DNA of 45,123 nucleotides, from contig CALBNS010000035.1 in the NCBI GenBank assembly GCA_937896665.1, positions 1-45,123 on the forward strand, given 5' to 3'. The notes under the pieces were generated by a model. It was not told where the DNA came from and made no database searches. It worked only from the letters and a program-made list of their open reading frames with translations. Below, one piece after another: positions 26,787 to 35,981 of this stretch (position 1 is the first letter of the stretch; each line of letters begins with the position of its first letter). A program made the position numbers and the translations under genes. Source of the stretch: an uncultured Clostridia bacterium (GTDB taxonomy: Bacteria; Bacillota; Clostridia; Lachnospirales; Lachnospiraceae).

Positions 26787-27471
26787 TCCGACATATTTGT
26801 TGGTATTAGTCGGTGTCGTGCTTTGCCTGCTAGCGTCAGCGAGAGTCAACAGCACATTTAGAAAATATTCACAGATGAGAAACAGTCGTGGGCTCACAGG
26901 AGCACAGGCGGCAGAAAGAGTGCTTCATCAGGCAGGGATTTTTGATGTGAGAATTGAACATGTATCCGGGAACTTGACGGATCATTACGATCCGAGAAGT
27001 AAAGTACTTCGTTTGTCAGATGCTACTTATAACAATGCTTCTGTAGCAGCAGTCGGGGTGGCAGCACATGAGTGCGGACATGCAATCCAGCATGCAAAAG
27101 GATATGCACCGCTGCAGTGGAGAAGTGCTCTCGTGCCGGTGGCAAACTTTGGAGCAACAATTGCATGGCCTTTGATTCTGATTGGGCTTTTTATTGGAGG
27201 AAATTCTTCATCATTGATTATCAATATCGGTATTATTGCATTTTCAGCGGCAGTGCTGTTTCAATTGGTAACACTTCCGGTAGAATTTAATGCATCAGGA
27301 AGAGCCGTTCGTATGCTTGCAGATACAGGTCTTATGTATGGCGATGAGATTGTTGCGGCAAAGAAGGTACTGAGTGCGGCGGCTCTCACGTACGTGGCAA
27401 GTGCAGCTTCCGCGATTTTGCAGCTGCTTCGTATTATTCTTCTGACAGGAGGAAGAAGACGCAATGACTAA
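26764..27471 (+). CDS. Membrane zinc metallopeptidase, YugP type
   Basis: 235 residues. The start at 26764 lies inside the end of fmt, and the N-terminus is Tyr-rich (MYYPMYYDPTY). A first membrane helix (LLVLVGVVLCLLAS) is followed by RGLTGAQAAERVLHQAGI. The HExxH zinc motif is AAHECGHAIQHA near residue 100, followed by two or three more membrane helices. This is the YugP (DUF-type neutral zinc metallopeptidase) family, of unknown substrate. Translational coupling with fmt and rsmB is likely, as it overlaps rsmB by 8 bases. Confidence 0.9.
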   Translation: MYYPMYYDPTYLLVLVGVVLCLLASARVNSTFRKYSQMRNSRGLTGAQAAERVLHQAGIFDVRIEHVSGNLTDHYDPRSKVLRLSDATYNNASVAAVGVAAHECGHAIQHAKGYAPLQWRSALVPVANFGATIAWPLILIGLFIGGNSSSLIINIGIIAFSAAVLFQLVTLPVEFNASGRAVRMLADTGLMYGDEIVAAKKVLSAAALTYVASAASAILQLLRIILLTGGRRRND

Positions 27472-28825
27472 GGCAATCAGCGAAAGAGAACTGGTGCTAG
27501 GCATTTTGTTGGAAGTTACCCGAGATGGTGAATACAGCCATATTGCATTGCGAAATGTATTGAATAAATACCAGTATCTGGATAAAAAAGAGCGTGCCTT
27601 TATTACGAGAGTGACGGAAGGAACGCTGGAAAGAATGATTGAGATTGATTATATTATCAATCAATTCTCAAAGGTAAAAGTAAATAAGATGAAGCCGGTG
27701 ATACGCAACATTGTTCGCAGTGGTGTATATCAGTTGAAATATATGGATCAAGTGCCAAGTTCCGCCGTTTGTAATGAGGCGGTAAAACTCGCGGCAAAAA
27801 AAGGATTTGTTAATCTGAAGGGGGTTGTCAATGGGCTTTTGCGTAATATAGACAGAAATTTAAACCAGATTACTTATCCTGATAAGGCAGATTGTGAAAA
27901 TTATCTGTCTGTCAAATATTCTATGCCTGTATGGATTTTGAAGCAGTGGCTGAAAACGTATGACAGAGAAACCGTTGAATGTATGTTAGAAGCATTTTTA
28001 AAAGAGACGCCGACAACGATTCGCTGTAATCTGAACCAGATATCAAAAGAAAAACTGACGAGAGTCTTAGAATCGGAGGGGGTTCAGGTGGAAAATCACG
28101 AGTATCTTCCTTATGCGTTGCAGATTAGTGGATACAATTATCTTGGAGATTTGGAGAGCTTCCGGAATGGTGATTTTTCGGTACAGGATATCAGTTCCAT
28201 GCTGGTGGCACATATTGCAGATCCAAAAGAAGGGAACAAGGTTATTGATGTGTGTGCGGCACCGGGTGGAAAAGCCATTCATATGGCAGAACTTCTGAAT
28301 GGTACGGGGCATGTAGAAGCCCGCGACCTTACCGATTATAAAGTGGATATGATTTGGGAAAACATCCGGCGCTCTGGTTTGTCCAATATAGAAGCAGTGT
28401 GTCAGGATGCAACAGAATTTTGCGAAGATTCTGTAGAAAGAGCAGATATCGTAGTGGCAGACCTGCCTTGTTCCGGGCTTGGAGTACTTGGAAAGAAGAC
28501 AGATTTGAAATACAAGATGAGTGAAGAAATCCAGAGACAGTTAGTGTCTTTGCAGAGAAACATATTATTTCAGGTAAAGAATTATGTAAAACCGGGTGGT
28601 GTGCTTATCTATAGTACGTGTACGATTCATGAAGCAGAAAATATGGGAAATGTTCATTGGTTTTTAGAAAACAATCCGGGCTTTGAACTGCTTCCGATTG
28701 GCGAATTGCTATGCGATGGTCTGAAGGACAGTGTGAAAGAAGAAGGATGTCTCCAGTTATTGCCTGGAGTTCATAAGAGTGATGGATTTTTTATGGCAAA
28801 ATTCAGAAAGGCGAAACATGGATAA
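27464..28825 (+). CDS. rsmB: 16S rRNA (cytosine-967 C5)-methyltransferase RsmB
   Basis: 453 residues. An N-terminal NusB-like RNA-binding domain (about 1-140) is joined to a Rossmann methyltransferase. The AdoMet loop is DVCAAPGGKAIHMAELL near 265. The two cysteines of m5C enzymes are in DLPCSGLGVLGKKTDLKY and YSTCTIHEAEN. It overlaps both neighbours by 8 bases, so it is tightly coupled within the operon. Confidence 0.94.
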   Translation: MTKAISERELVLGILLEVTRDGEYSHIALRNVLNKYQYLDKKERAFITRVTEGTLERMIEIDYIINQFSKVKVNKMKPVIRNIVRSGVYQLKYMDQVPSSAVCNEAVKLAAKKGFVNLKGVVNGLLRNIDRNLNQITYPDKADCENYLSVKYSMPVWILKQWLKTYDRETVECMLEAFLKETPTTIRCNLNQISKEKLTRVLESEGVQVENHEYLPYALQISGYNYLGDLESFRNGDFSVQDISSMLVAHIADPKEGNKVIDVCAAPGGKAIHMAELLNGTGHVEARDLTDYKVDMIWENIRRSGLSNIEAVCQDATEFCEDSVERADIVVADLPCSGLGVLGKKTDLKYKMSEEIQRQLVSLQRNILFQVKNYVKPGGVLIYSTCTIHEAENMGNVHWFLENNPGFELLPIGELLCDGLKDSVKEEGCLQLLPGVHKSDGFFMAKFRKAKHG

Positions 28826-29855
28826 AAAAGATATCAGGGCATATACATTTGAAGAATTAAAAAAAGAGATGGAAGAATTGGGCGAGAAAGCATTTCGTGC
28901 GAAGCAGATTTATGAATGGTTGCATGTAAAGCTTGCAGATTCATTCGAAGAAATGACAAATCTGTCAAAAGCTTTACGTGAAAAATTAGATTCTCAATAT
29001 GCAATTCTACAAGTGAAAATGCTAGAAAGACAAGAGTCCCAAATAGATGGTACTAATAAATTATTATTCCGGCTACATGACGGTCATATGGTGGAAAGTG
29101 TACTGATGAAATATCACCACGGGAATTCTGTGTGTATTTCTTCGCAGGTAGGCTGTCGCATGGGGTGCAGATTCTGTGCGTCCACAATCGGTGGCCTGGA
29201 GAGGAATTTGAGTGCATCAGAAATGCTCGGGCAGATTTATCAGATTCAGAAAATCTCAGGAGAAAGAGTTTCTAATGTGGTAGTAATGGGAACTGGAGAA
29301 CCGATGGATAATTATGATAATTTTGTGAAATTCATACATATTTTGACCGATGAGAATGGTTTGAATATCAGTCAGCGTAATGTGACGGTATCGACTTGTG
29401 GGATTGTGCAGAATATGAGGAGGCTGGCAGAAGAAAAGCTGCAGATTACACTAGCACTTTCCCTGCACGGTTCTACGCAGGAAAAACGAAAAATATTGAT
29501 GCCGGTTGCCAATAAGTATGAACTTTCAGAAGTGCTTGCGGCATGCGATTATTACTTCGAACAAACGGGTCGAAGGATTACGTTTGAATACAGTTTGGTG
29601 CATGGTGTGAACGATACAGAAGAAGATGCAAATGAGCTGATTCAGATGTTGAGGCATCGTAACTGCCATCTGAATCTTATTCCGGTTAATCCAATTAAAG
29701 AAAGAAGTTACGAAAAACCGAGCAAAAAAAGTGCTGAGAATTTTAAAAATAAACTTGAAAAAAGTGGAATTAATGTTACTATTAGAAGGGAAATGGGCTC
29801 AGATATTGACGGAGCCTGTGGACAGTTAAGGCAACGTTACGTACAGACAGAATAG
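28818..29855 (+). CDS. rlmN: Dual-specificity 23S rRNA/tRNA (adenine C2)-methyltransferase RlmN
   Basis: 345 residues. The start is the ATG at 28818, overlapping the end of rsmB by 8 bases. This radical-SAM enzyme makes m2A2503 in 23S rRNA and m2A37 in some tRNAs. The cluster motif is Cys113/Cys117/Cys120 (CRMGCRFC). GTGEPMDNYDN is the SAM-binding GEP segment. The methylated Cys lies near the C-terminus in GSDIDGACGQLR and the second mechanistic Cys in STCGIVQNM. Confidence 0.95.
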   Translation: MDKKDIRAYTFEELKKEMEELGEKAFRAKQIYEWLHVKLADSFEEMTNLSKALREKLDSQYAILQVKMLERQESQIDGTNKLLFRLHDGHMVESVLMKYHHGNSVCISSQVGCRMGCRFCASTIGGLERNLSASEMLGQIYQIQKISGERVSNVVVMGTGEPMDNYDNFVKFIHILTDENGLNISQRNVTVSTCGIVQNMRRLAEEKLQITLALSLHGSTQEKRKILMPVANKYELSEVLAACDYYFEQTGRRITFEYSLVHGVNDTEEDANELIQMLRHRNCHLNLIPVNPIKERSYEKPSKKSAENFKNKLEKSGINVTIRREMGSDIDGACGQLRQRYVQTE

Positions 29856-29867
29856 AAGGAGAAATAT

Positions 29868-30608
29868 ATGAAGACGTTTTCAAAGACGGATATCGGAATG
29901 GTCAGGGCAGTGAATCAGGACTATGTATTTGCAACTGAAAAGCCAATTGGTAATCTTCCGAATCTTTTAGTCGTTGCGGACGGAATGGGCGGACATAGAG
30001 CCGGAGATTTTGCTTCTCGCTTTACAGTGGAGGTTTTGAAGGCAGAGATTTATGGAAGTCAGGAGGATGGACCAAGGGCAGTGCTATGTAAGGCGATTGA
30101 AGCTGCGAATCAAAAGCTGATTGAAGAGTCCAAGAAGGATGTTAAGCTAGAGGGTATGGGCACCACGCTGGTGGCGGCAACAGTCATTGAGCATACATTA
30201 TATTTTGCAAATATTGGTGACAGTCGTTTATATCTGATTAATGATGAAATTAGACAATTATCAAAAGACCATTCGCTGGTTCAGGAGATGGTACGCCTTG
30301 GAGGCATTGACGCAGAAGAAGCCAAACATCATCCGGATAAGAATATTATTACTAGAGCCATTGGTGCAAAAGACAAAGTTAAAATTGATTTTTTTGAATA
30401 TCGCCTGAAAAAAGGAGATATTATTTTGATGTGCACAGATGGTCTGAGTAACATGGTTGAAGATGAAGAAATATTTCGAATTGTTCGAAGTGCTAGAGAT
30501 GTAGTCGAGGCGGTAGAACAATTGATAGAAAGAGCAAATAAGAATGGCGGTAGCGATAATATTGGTGTAATCGTTGCAGAAGCCCTTTCAGGTGAGGTGA
30601 ATATATGA
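29868..30608 (+). CDS. stp: PP2C-family serine/threonine phosphatase (Stp/PrpC)
   Basis: 246 residues. It reverses phosphorylation by the kinase encoded next to it. The PP2C motifs are in order: VADGMGGHRAGDFAS (metal Asp), GMGTTLVAA, NIGDSRLYLI, SKDHSLVQ, CTDGLSNMV (metal Asp) and GGSDNIGVI. It is soluble. GGAG precedes ATG 29868. Its stop overlaps the kinase start by four bases (ATGA), typical of the stp-prkC pair. Confidence 0.95.
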   Translation: MKTFSKTDIGMVRAVNQDYVFATEKPIGNLPNLLVVADGMGGHRAGDFASRFTVEVLKAEIYGSQEDGPRAVLCKAIEAANQKLIEESKKDVKLEGMGTTLVAATVIEHTLYFANIGDSRLYLINDEIRQLSKDHSLVQEMVRLGGIDAEEAKHHPDKNIITRAIGAKDKVKIDFFEYRLKKGDIILMCTDGLSNMVEDEEIFRIVRSARDVVEAVEQLIERANKNGGSDNIGVIVAEALSGEVNI

Positions 30609-32626
30609 TAAAAGAGGGAGTTATCATCAGCGAAAGATACGAGGTTATGGGAAGAATCGGTACAGGAGGCATGGCCGATGTATACAAAGGAAGAGACCAT
30701 AAGCTGAATCGTTATGTGGCTGTGAAAGTGTTAAAGCCAGAGTTTCGTCAAGATGAGATGTTTGTAAAGAAGTTTCAGTCAGAAGCAGAGGCGGCAGCCG
30801 GACTTTTACATCCCAATGTTGTTAATGTATATGATGTAGGGGAAGACTGTGGACTGTATTATATTGTCATGGAGCTTGTAGAAGGAATTACCCTTAAGGA
30901 CTATATTCAGAAGAAAGTGAGACTGACACCTAAGGAAGTAATTAGTATCACAATTCAAGTATGTGCAGGAATTGGTGCGGCACATAAACGTCATATAATT
31001 CATCGTGATATTAAACCGCAGAATATCATTATTTCTAAAGAAGGAAAAGTAAAAGTAACAGATTTTGGAATTGCAAAAGCAACATCATCGAATACAATCA
31101 GTACGAATGCCATGGGCTCTGTTCATTATACATCACCGGAACAGGCAAGAGGTGGTTTTAGTGACGAGAAGAGCGATGTCTATTCGCTGGGTATTACCAT
31201 GTATGAGATGATAACGGGACGTTTGCCGTTTGACGGAGATACAACAGTTGTAATTGCATTGAAGCATTTGCAAGAGGACATCATCCCGCCTTCAGAATAT
31301 GCACCGGATATCCCATATAGTCTTGAACGCATTATTTTAAAATGTACACAGAAGAGTCCGGAAAGACGTTATGCTGATATGACGCAGCTTTCTTTAGATT
31401 TGAGACGATCATTGAGAGATCCTGACGGAGATTTTGTTGTGATTTCACCACTGAGAACCAGCTCCAATACAGTGATAATGACACCGGATGAGCTGGAACG
31501 TATTCAAAGACGCTCAAGATACGGCACAGATGATGAGTATGATGATGCTCAGGAAGAATTAGAGGATGACGAGGAAGAGAAGAAGATAGTCAGAATACAT
31601 GATGTGAAGAAGAAGCAAGACGAAGTAAATCCGAACATGACAAAAATCATGCGTGTGCTGACAATAGTTGCTTCCGTTATATGTGTATTCATCTTTATTT
31701 TTATAGTTGGAAAGGCTACTGGAATTCTGAAATTCGGTCCGGGAACACAACAGACGACAGAAGGACAGACAAAGGTTCCAAAACTGCTTGGACTTACAGA
31801 AGAAGAAGGGAAAGCAGAATGCGAAAAAGCTGGTTTAGAGATGAAAGTTGTGTCGCAGGAAACCTCAGCAGAGTATGACAGAGGTTATATCTGTGGTCAA
31901 AAAACACAGGCCGGAACAAAGATTCCAAAAGGTGCGATTATTCAGGTGGTAGTAAGTACAGGCTTGAAGGGCGATGATATAGAAATTCCCGAAGTCAAGA
32001 ACATGTCCGAAGAGAAAGCAAAGGCTGCATTGACTGAAAAAGGATTTACGGGTAAGATTGATGTTATCTACAGAGCTGATGAAGAAATCGAGACCGGAAA
32101 AGTTATCGGAACAACACCGGAGGCCGGTGAAAAGGTGGCTCAGGATACAGCAATCACTATCGTTGTCAGTCAGGGTTCTGAGAAGGCTATTATGCCGAAA
32201 TTAGTAGGAAAGACACAGGAAGAGGCACAGGCAGCGTTGGAAAGTGTAGGATTAAAAGGTAATGTGACCGAGGAATACAGCAGCAGTCCGAAGGGAGAAG
32301 TAATTTCTCAGGCAGTGAATTCTGGAGAAAAACTCGATAAGGGAACAACGGTGAATTACAAGGTCAGCAAGGGAGAAAAGCCAAAAACAGTTCAGATTCC
32401 AACAAATCTTTCAGGCAAAACTCTGAAAGAGGTGGAAAATGTATTGGAGTCCCTGAAGTTACAAGTAGAAGAAAAAACACAGGAAAGCTTTGAATATGGT
32501 AAAGGTGTAGTAATTGGTGTTCATGATCCTGGAGCAACCGTAGAAGAGGGCACGACAGTTACTGTGTATGTAAGTACAGGACCCGGACCTTCACAAGAAC
32601 CTACACCAGAAGATGGTCGAGAATAG
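30605..32626 (+). CDS. prkC: PASTA-domain Ser/Thr protein kinase PrkC
   Basis: 673 residues. The cytoplasmic kinase domain spans about 10-270: catalytic Lys41 in VAVKVLK, Asp135 in HRDIKPQN, DFGIAKA, and an activation loop rich in Ser/Thr (SSNTIST, then GSVHYTSPEQA). An acidic/basic juxtamembrane stretch (DDAQEELEDDEEEKK) precedes one membrane helix at about 350-372. Four extracellular PASTA repeats follow (about 388-455, 458-525, 528-593 and 595-661), which in this family sense peptidoglycan fragments or lipid II. It ends in a Pro/Glu-rich tail. It is the partner of the stp phosphatase. Confidence 0.95.
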   Translation: MIKEGVIISERYEVMGRIGTGGMADVYKGRDHKLNRYVAVKVLKPEFRQDEMFVKKFQSEAEAAAGLLHPNVVNVYDVGEDCGLYYIVMELVEGITLKDYIQKKVRLTPKEVISITIQVCAGIGAAHKRHIIHRDIKPQNIIISKEGKVKVTDFGIAKATSSNTISTNAMGSVHYTSPEQARGGFSDEKSDVYSLGITMYEMITGRLPFDGDTTVVIALKHLQEDIIPPSEYAPDIPYSLERIILKCTQKSPERRYADMTQLSLDLRRSLRDPDGDFVVISPLRTSSNTVIMTPDELERIQRRSRYGTDDEYDDAQEELEDDEEEKKIVRIHDVKKKQDEVNPNMTKIMRVLTIVASVICVFIFIFIVGKATGILKFGPGTQQTTEGQTKVPKLLGLTEEEGKAECEKAGLEMKVVSQETSAEYDRGYICGQKTQAGTKIPKGAIIQVVVSTGLKGDDIEIPEVKNMSEEKAKAALTEKGFTGKIDVIYRADEEIETGKVIGTTPEAGEKVAQDTAITIVVSQGSEKAIMPKLVGKTQEEAQAALESVGLKGNVTEEYSSSPKGEVISQAVNSGEKLDKGTTVNYKVSKGEKPKTVQIPTNLSGKTLKEVENVLESLKLQVEEKTQESFEYGKGVVIGVHDPGATVEEGTTVTVYVSTGPGPSQEPTPEDGRE

Positions 32627-32645
32627 AGAATATAAAGGATTGACT

Positions 32646-33524
32646 ATGCAGGGAAAGATAGTAAAAGGAATTGCCGGATTCTACTACGTTCACGTAGTAG
32701 GATTCGGTCTTTATGAATGTAAAGCGAAAGGTATTTTTCGAAAAGACAGGATAAAACCACTTGTCGGCGATAATGTAATGATAGATGTTTTGGACGACAT
32801 CGAAAAAAAAGGAAATATTATAGAGATTTTAGAAAGACAGAATGAACTGATTCGTCCTGCAGTAGCCAATATTGATCAGGCACTGGTCGTATTTGCAGTG
32901 ACGAAACCGAAACCCCACTTTAATCTGTTGGATCGGTTTCTGATTATGATGGAATGCAAGGGGATTCCGGTGATTCTCTGTTTTAATAAAAAGGATATTG
33001 CAACAGAGTCAGAACTGCAGGAGTTAAGAGAAATATATCAATCCTGTGGTTATCAGATGATTTTTACAAGTGCATTGGAAAATGAAAATGTAGAGCAGTT
33101 AAAGACATTGCTGCAAGGAAAAACCACAGCTATAGCAGGACCGTCCGGTGTGGGAAAATCTTCGCTGATTAATATTTTCCAGCCATATGCAAACATGGAA
33201 ACGGGAAACATCAGTGAAAAGATTGAAAGAGGAAAGCACACAACAAGGCATTCAGAATTGATTTGTATTGAAGATGGAACCTATATTATGGATACACCGG
33301 GATTTAGTTCGCTCTATACTAATGATTTTGAAAAAGAAGAGTTGAAATATTATTTTAGAGAATTTGAACCTTTTGAAGGGACATGCAGATTTCAAGGCTG
33401 CGACCATGTGCATGAGCCAGGGTGTGCAGTGAAAGATGCATTAGAAGTGGGAAAGATACACAAAATCCGATATGAGAATTATCTGGACATGTATAAAGAA
33501 TTAAAGGAAAAAAGGAGATATTAG
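32646..33524 (+). CDS. rsgA: Ribosome small-subunit-dependent GTPase RsgA
   Basis: 292 residues. The ATG at 32646 has AAGGA six bases upstream and begins MQGKIVKGIAGFYYV, the typical N-terminus; the in-frame ATG at 32613 lies inside prkC. It helps late 30S maturation. The OB domain is followed by a circularly permuted GTPase, with G4 (NKKD) before G1 (GPSGVGKSSLIN) and then DTPGFSS. The C-terminal zinc knuckle is C-x4-C-x-H-x5-C (CRFQGCDHVHEPGC). Confidence 0.94.
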   Translation: MQGKIVKGIAGFYYVHVVGFGLYECKAKGIFRKDRIKPLVGDNVMIDVLDDIEKKGNIIEILERQNELIRPAVANIDQALVVFAVTKPKPHFNLLDRFLIMMECKGIPVILCFNKKDIATESELQELREIYQSCGYQMIFTSALENENVEQLKTLLQGKTTAIAGPSGVGKSSLINIFQPYANMETGNISEKIERGKHTTRHSELICIEDGTYIMDTPGFSSLYTNDFEKEELKYYFREFEPFEGTCRFQGCDHVHEPGCAVKDALEVGKIHKIRYENYLDMYKELKEKRRY

Positions 33525-33528
33525 AACG

Positions 33529-34188
33529 ATGATGATTTTAGCACCATCTATGCTGGCAGCAGATTTTAAGGAACTTGGAAAAGAGATTCAGGCGATTGAA
33601 GAAAACGGAGCACAGTGGCTGCACTTTGATGTAATGGATGGAATTTTTGTTCCGAGTATTTCATTTGGAATGCCGGTATTAGAGTCGATTCGTCCGGGAA
33701 CCAATTTGTTTTGTGACGCACATCTGATGATTACGGAGCCAATCCGTTATATAGAGGCATTTAAAAAAGCTGGTGCAGATTTGATTACGATTCATTTGGA
33801 AGCAAGTGAGGATGTCGATGCGACAATTGCAAAAATCAAAGAATGTGGATGCAAGGCGGGGGTTTCAATCTGCCCAGAGACACCGGTTTCTGAATTGGAG
33901 AATTATGTGGATAAAGTGGACATGGTATTAATCATGTCAGTACATCCTGGCTTCGGTGGACAAAAGTTTATTCCGGAATCACTGGATAAAATCCGTGAGA
34001 CAAAAGCCATGATTGATGCAAAGGGACTTACTGTTGACATTCAGGTAGATGGCGGTATCTATACATCGAATGTGGAAGAGGTATTAAAAGCCGGAGCAAA
34101 TGTGATTGTTGCAGGTTCAGCGGTATTTAAAGGTGATACAGCACAAAATACGAGAGACATGATGGAGATTTTGAAAAACCATGAGTAG
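33529..34188 (+). CDS. rpe: Ribulose-phosphate 3-epimerase
   Basis: 219 residues. It interconverts ribulose 5-phosphate and xylulose 5-phosphate. The TIM barrel is marked by LAPSMLAADF, HFDVMDGIFVPSISFG (metal His and catalytic Asp), CDAHLMI, MSVHPGFGGQKF and VDGGIY. Two ATGs (33529 and 33532) follow GGAG. The gene overlaps thiN by 8 bases. Confidence 0.95.
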   Translation: MMILAPSMLAADFKELGKEIQAIEENGAQWLHFDVMDGIFVPSISFGMPVLESIRPGTNLFCDAHLMITEPIRYIEAFKKAGADLITIHLEASEDVDATIAKIKECGCKAGVSICPETPVSELENYVDKVDMVLIMSVHPGFGGQKFIPESLDKIRETKAMIDAKGLTVDIQVDGGIYTSNVEEVLKAGANVIVAGSAVFKGDTAQNTRDMMEILKNHE

Positions 34189-34843
34189 ATGTGCAGCGAT
34201 AGTCAGCGGAGGTTACATTGATGATGAGTTTGTGGCAGATTTCATAAAAGAGAAAATGCCGCAGTATCTAATTGGTGTAGACCGTGGTCTGGAGTTTTTA
34301 TATCGCGGTCAGATTATGCCGACTCATATTGTCGGTGACTTTGACAGTGTGGACAAAGAAGTGATTGCATACTACGAGAAAAATACAGATATTCCCATAA
34401 GGAAATTTGATCCGGTGAAGGATGCTTCTGATACGGAGATTGCGTTGAGGTTTGCCATTGAACTAGGGGCAGGCGAAATTTGGCTTTTGGGTGCGACAGG
34501 CACACGGCTGGATCATGTGATGGCGAATATACAGACTCTGAAAATTGCACACGATGCAGGAGTTCGGGCATATATTCAGGATGCATATAACCGGATTTCT
34601 ATTATTTCCAGTGAGAAGAGACTGAAAAGAAGTGAAGCTTTTGGCAAGTACTTCTCGGCATTCCCACTAGGCGGCATTGTGAGAGATTTTTCAATTGAAG
34701 GTGCAAAGTACCCGCTGTCAGGACATACGTTATGTCCGTATGACAGTCTTTGTGTGAGCAATCAGTATGCGGCAGAAGAAGTGATTATAAGTTTTCCAGA
34801 AGGATTTGTGATATTGATGGAAACAAGAGATAATAAAATATGA
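34181..34843 (+). CDS. thiN: Thiamine pyrophosphokinase
   Basis: 220 residues. It makes thiamine pyrophosphate from thiamine and ATP. Motifs: GVDRGLEFL, HIVGDFDSVD and KDASDTEIAL (metal and ATP site), GATGTRLDHVMANI, then the C-terminal thiamine-binding beta domain (SGHTLCPYDSLCVSNQY). Its start is inside the end of rpe. TPP is also the cofactor of the PFOR at 40916. Confidence 0.93.
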   Translation: MSRCAAIVSGGYIDDEFVADFIKEKMPQYLIGVDRGLEFLYRGQIMPTHIVGDFDSVDKEVIAYYEKNTDIPIRKFDPVKDASDTEIALRFAIELGAGEIWLLGATGTRLDHVMANIQTLKIAHDAGVRAYIQDAYNRISIISSEKRLKRSEAFGKYFSAFPLGGIVRDFSIEGAKYPLSGHTLCPYDSLCVSNQYAAEEVIISFPEGFVILMETRDNKI

Positions 34844-34863
34844 AAGAATAAGAGGAGAAATTC

Positions 34864-35961
34864 ATGAAATTAGGAATTGTTGGATTACCAAACGTAGGAA
34901 AGAGTACACTGTTTAATTCGTTGACAAAGGCGGGAGCAGAATCGGCAAACTATCCATTCTGTACAATTGACCCGAATGTAGGTGTTGTAACTGTACCGGA
35001 TCAAAGACTGAATGTGTTGGGAGAGATGTACCACACGAAAAAGATTGTTCCGGCTGCAATTGAGTTCGTAGATATTGCAGGTCTTGTTAAGGGGGCTTCA
35101 AAAGGTGAAGGACTTGGTAATCAGTTCCTTGCCAATATCCGTGAAGTAGATGCAATTGTACATGTAGTAAGATGTTTTGAGGATAGTAATATTGTGCATG
35201 TTGATGGAAGCATCGCACCACTACGTGATATCGAAACAATTAATCTGGAGCTGATTTTTTCAGATATTGAGATTTTGGAGAGACGTATCGCGAAGGCAGT
35301 TAAGGTAGCACGCAATGATAAAACTGTCGCAAAGGAATTGGAATTGTTAGAGCGCATCAAAGCACATCTGGAAGATGACAATATGGCAAGAAGCTTTGAA
35401 GTCAATGATGAAGATGAGCTTGCACTGTTGGAGAGTTATAATCTTCTGACATACAAACCGGTTATTTTTGCTGCAAATGTAGCAGAAGATGATTTGGCTA
35501 ATGACGGTGCAGACAATGAAGGTGTGCAGTCAGTAAAAGCTTTTGCTGAGAAAGAGAACTGTGAAGTGTTTGTTGTATGTGCACAGATTGAACAGGAAAT
35601 CGCGGAATTAGATGATGATGAAAAGAAAATGTTTCTGGAAGATTTAGGACTGGAAGAATCTGGTCTGGAAAAACTGATCAAAGCAAGCTACAGTATTCTT
35701 GGACTTATCAGTTATCTGACAGCAGGAGAGCCGGAGGTACGTGCATGGACAATCAAGAAGGGCACGAAGGCACCACAGGCTGCAGGAAAGATTCATTCTG
35801 ATTTTGAACGTGGATTTATCCGTGCTGAGATCGTAAGTTATGATGACTTGATGGAATGTGGTACATATGCTGCCGCAAAAGACAAGGGACTTGTAAGACT
35901 GGAAGGTAAAGAATACGTTGTAAAAGACGGAGATATTATTTTATTTAGATTTAATGTATAA
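34864..35961 (+). CDS. ychF: Redox-regulated ATPase YchF (Obg-like)
   Basis: 365 residues, the usual length. It is a P-loop protein of the Obg group that prefers ATP and associates with ribosomes. G1 is GLPNVGKSTLFN, the switch region FVDIAGLVKGASKGEG, and FAANVAEDD replaces the usual NKxD. A central coiled-coil insertion (about 135-180) and a C-terminal TGS domain (about 280-365) are present. GAGGAG precedes ATG 34864. Confidence 0.95.
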   Translation: MKLGIVGLPNVGKSTLFNSLTKAGAESANYPFCTIDPNVGVVTVPDQRLNVLGEMYHTKKIVPAAIEFVDIAGLVKGASKGEGLGNQFLANIREVDAIVHVVRCFEDSNIVHVDGSIAPLRDIETINLELIFSDIEILERRIAKAVKVARNDKTVAKELELLERIKAHLEDDNMARSFEVNDEDELALLESYNLLTYKPVIFAANVAEDDLANDGADNEGVQSVKAFAEKENCEVFVVCAQIEQEIAELDDDEKKMFLEDLGLEESGLEKLIKASYSILGLISYLTAGEPEVRAWTIKKGTKAPQAAGKIHSDFERGFIRAEIVSYDDLMECGTYAAAKDKGLVRLEGKEYVVKDGDIILFRFNV

Positions 35962-35981
35962 GATAAGAGAGTGGGCGAAAT

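Noticed and set aside
32681..32700. Palindrome CTACTACG-TTCA-CGTAGTAG near the start of rsgA
   Set aside because: It falls entirely within conserved coding sequence (Phe-Tyr-Tyr-Val-His-Val-Val), so the codons alone can create it; no T-run or promoter is nearby.
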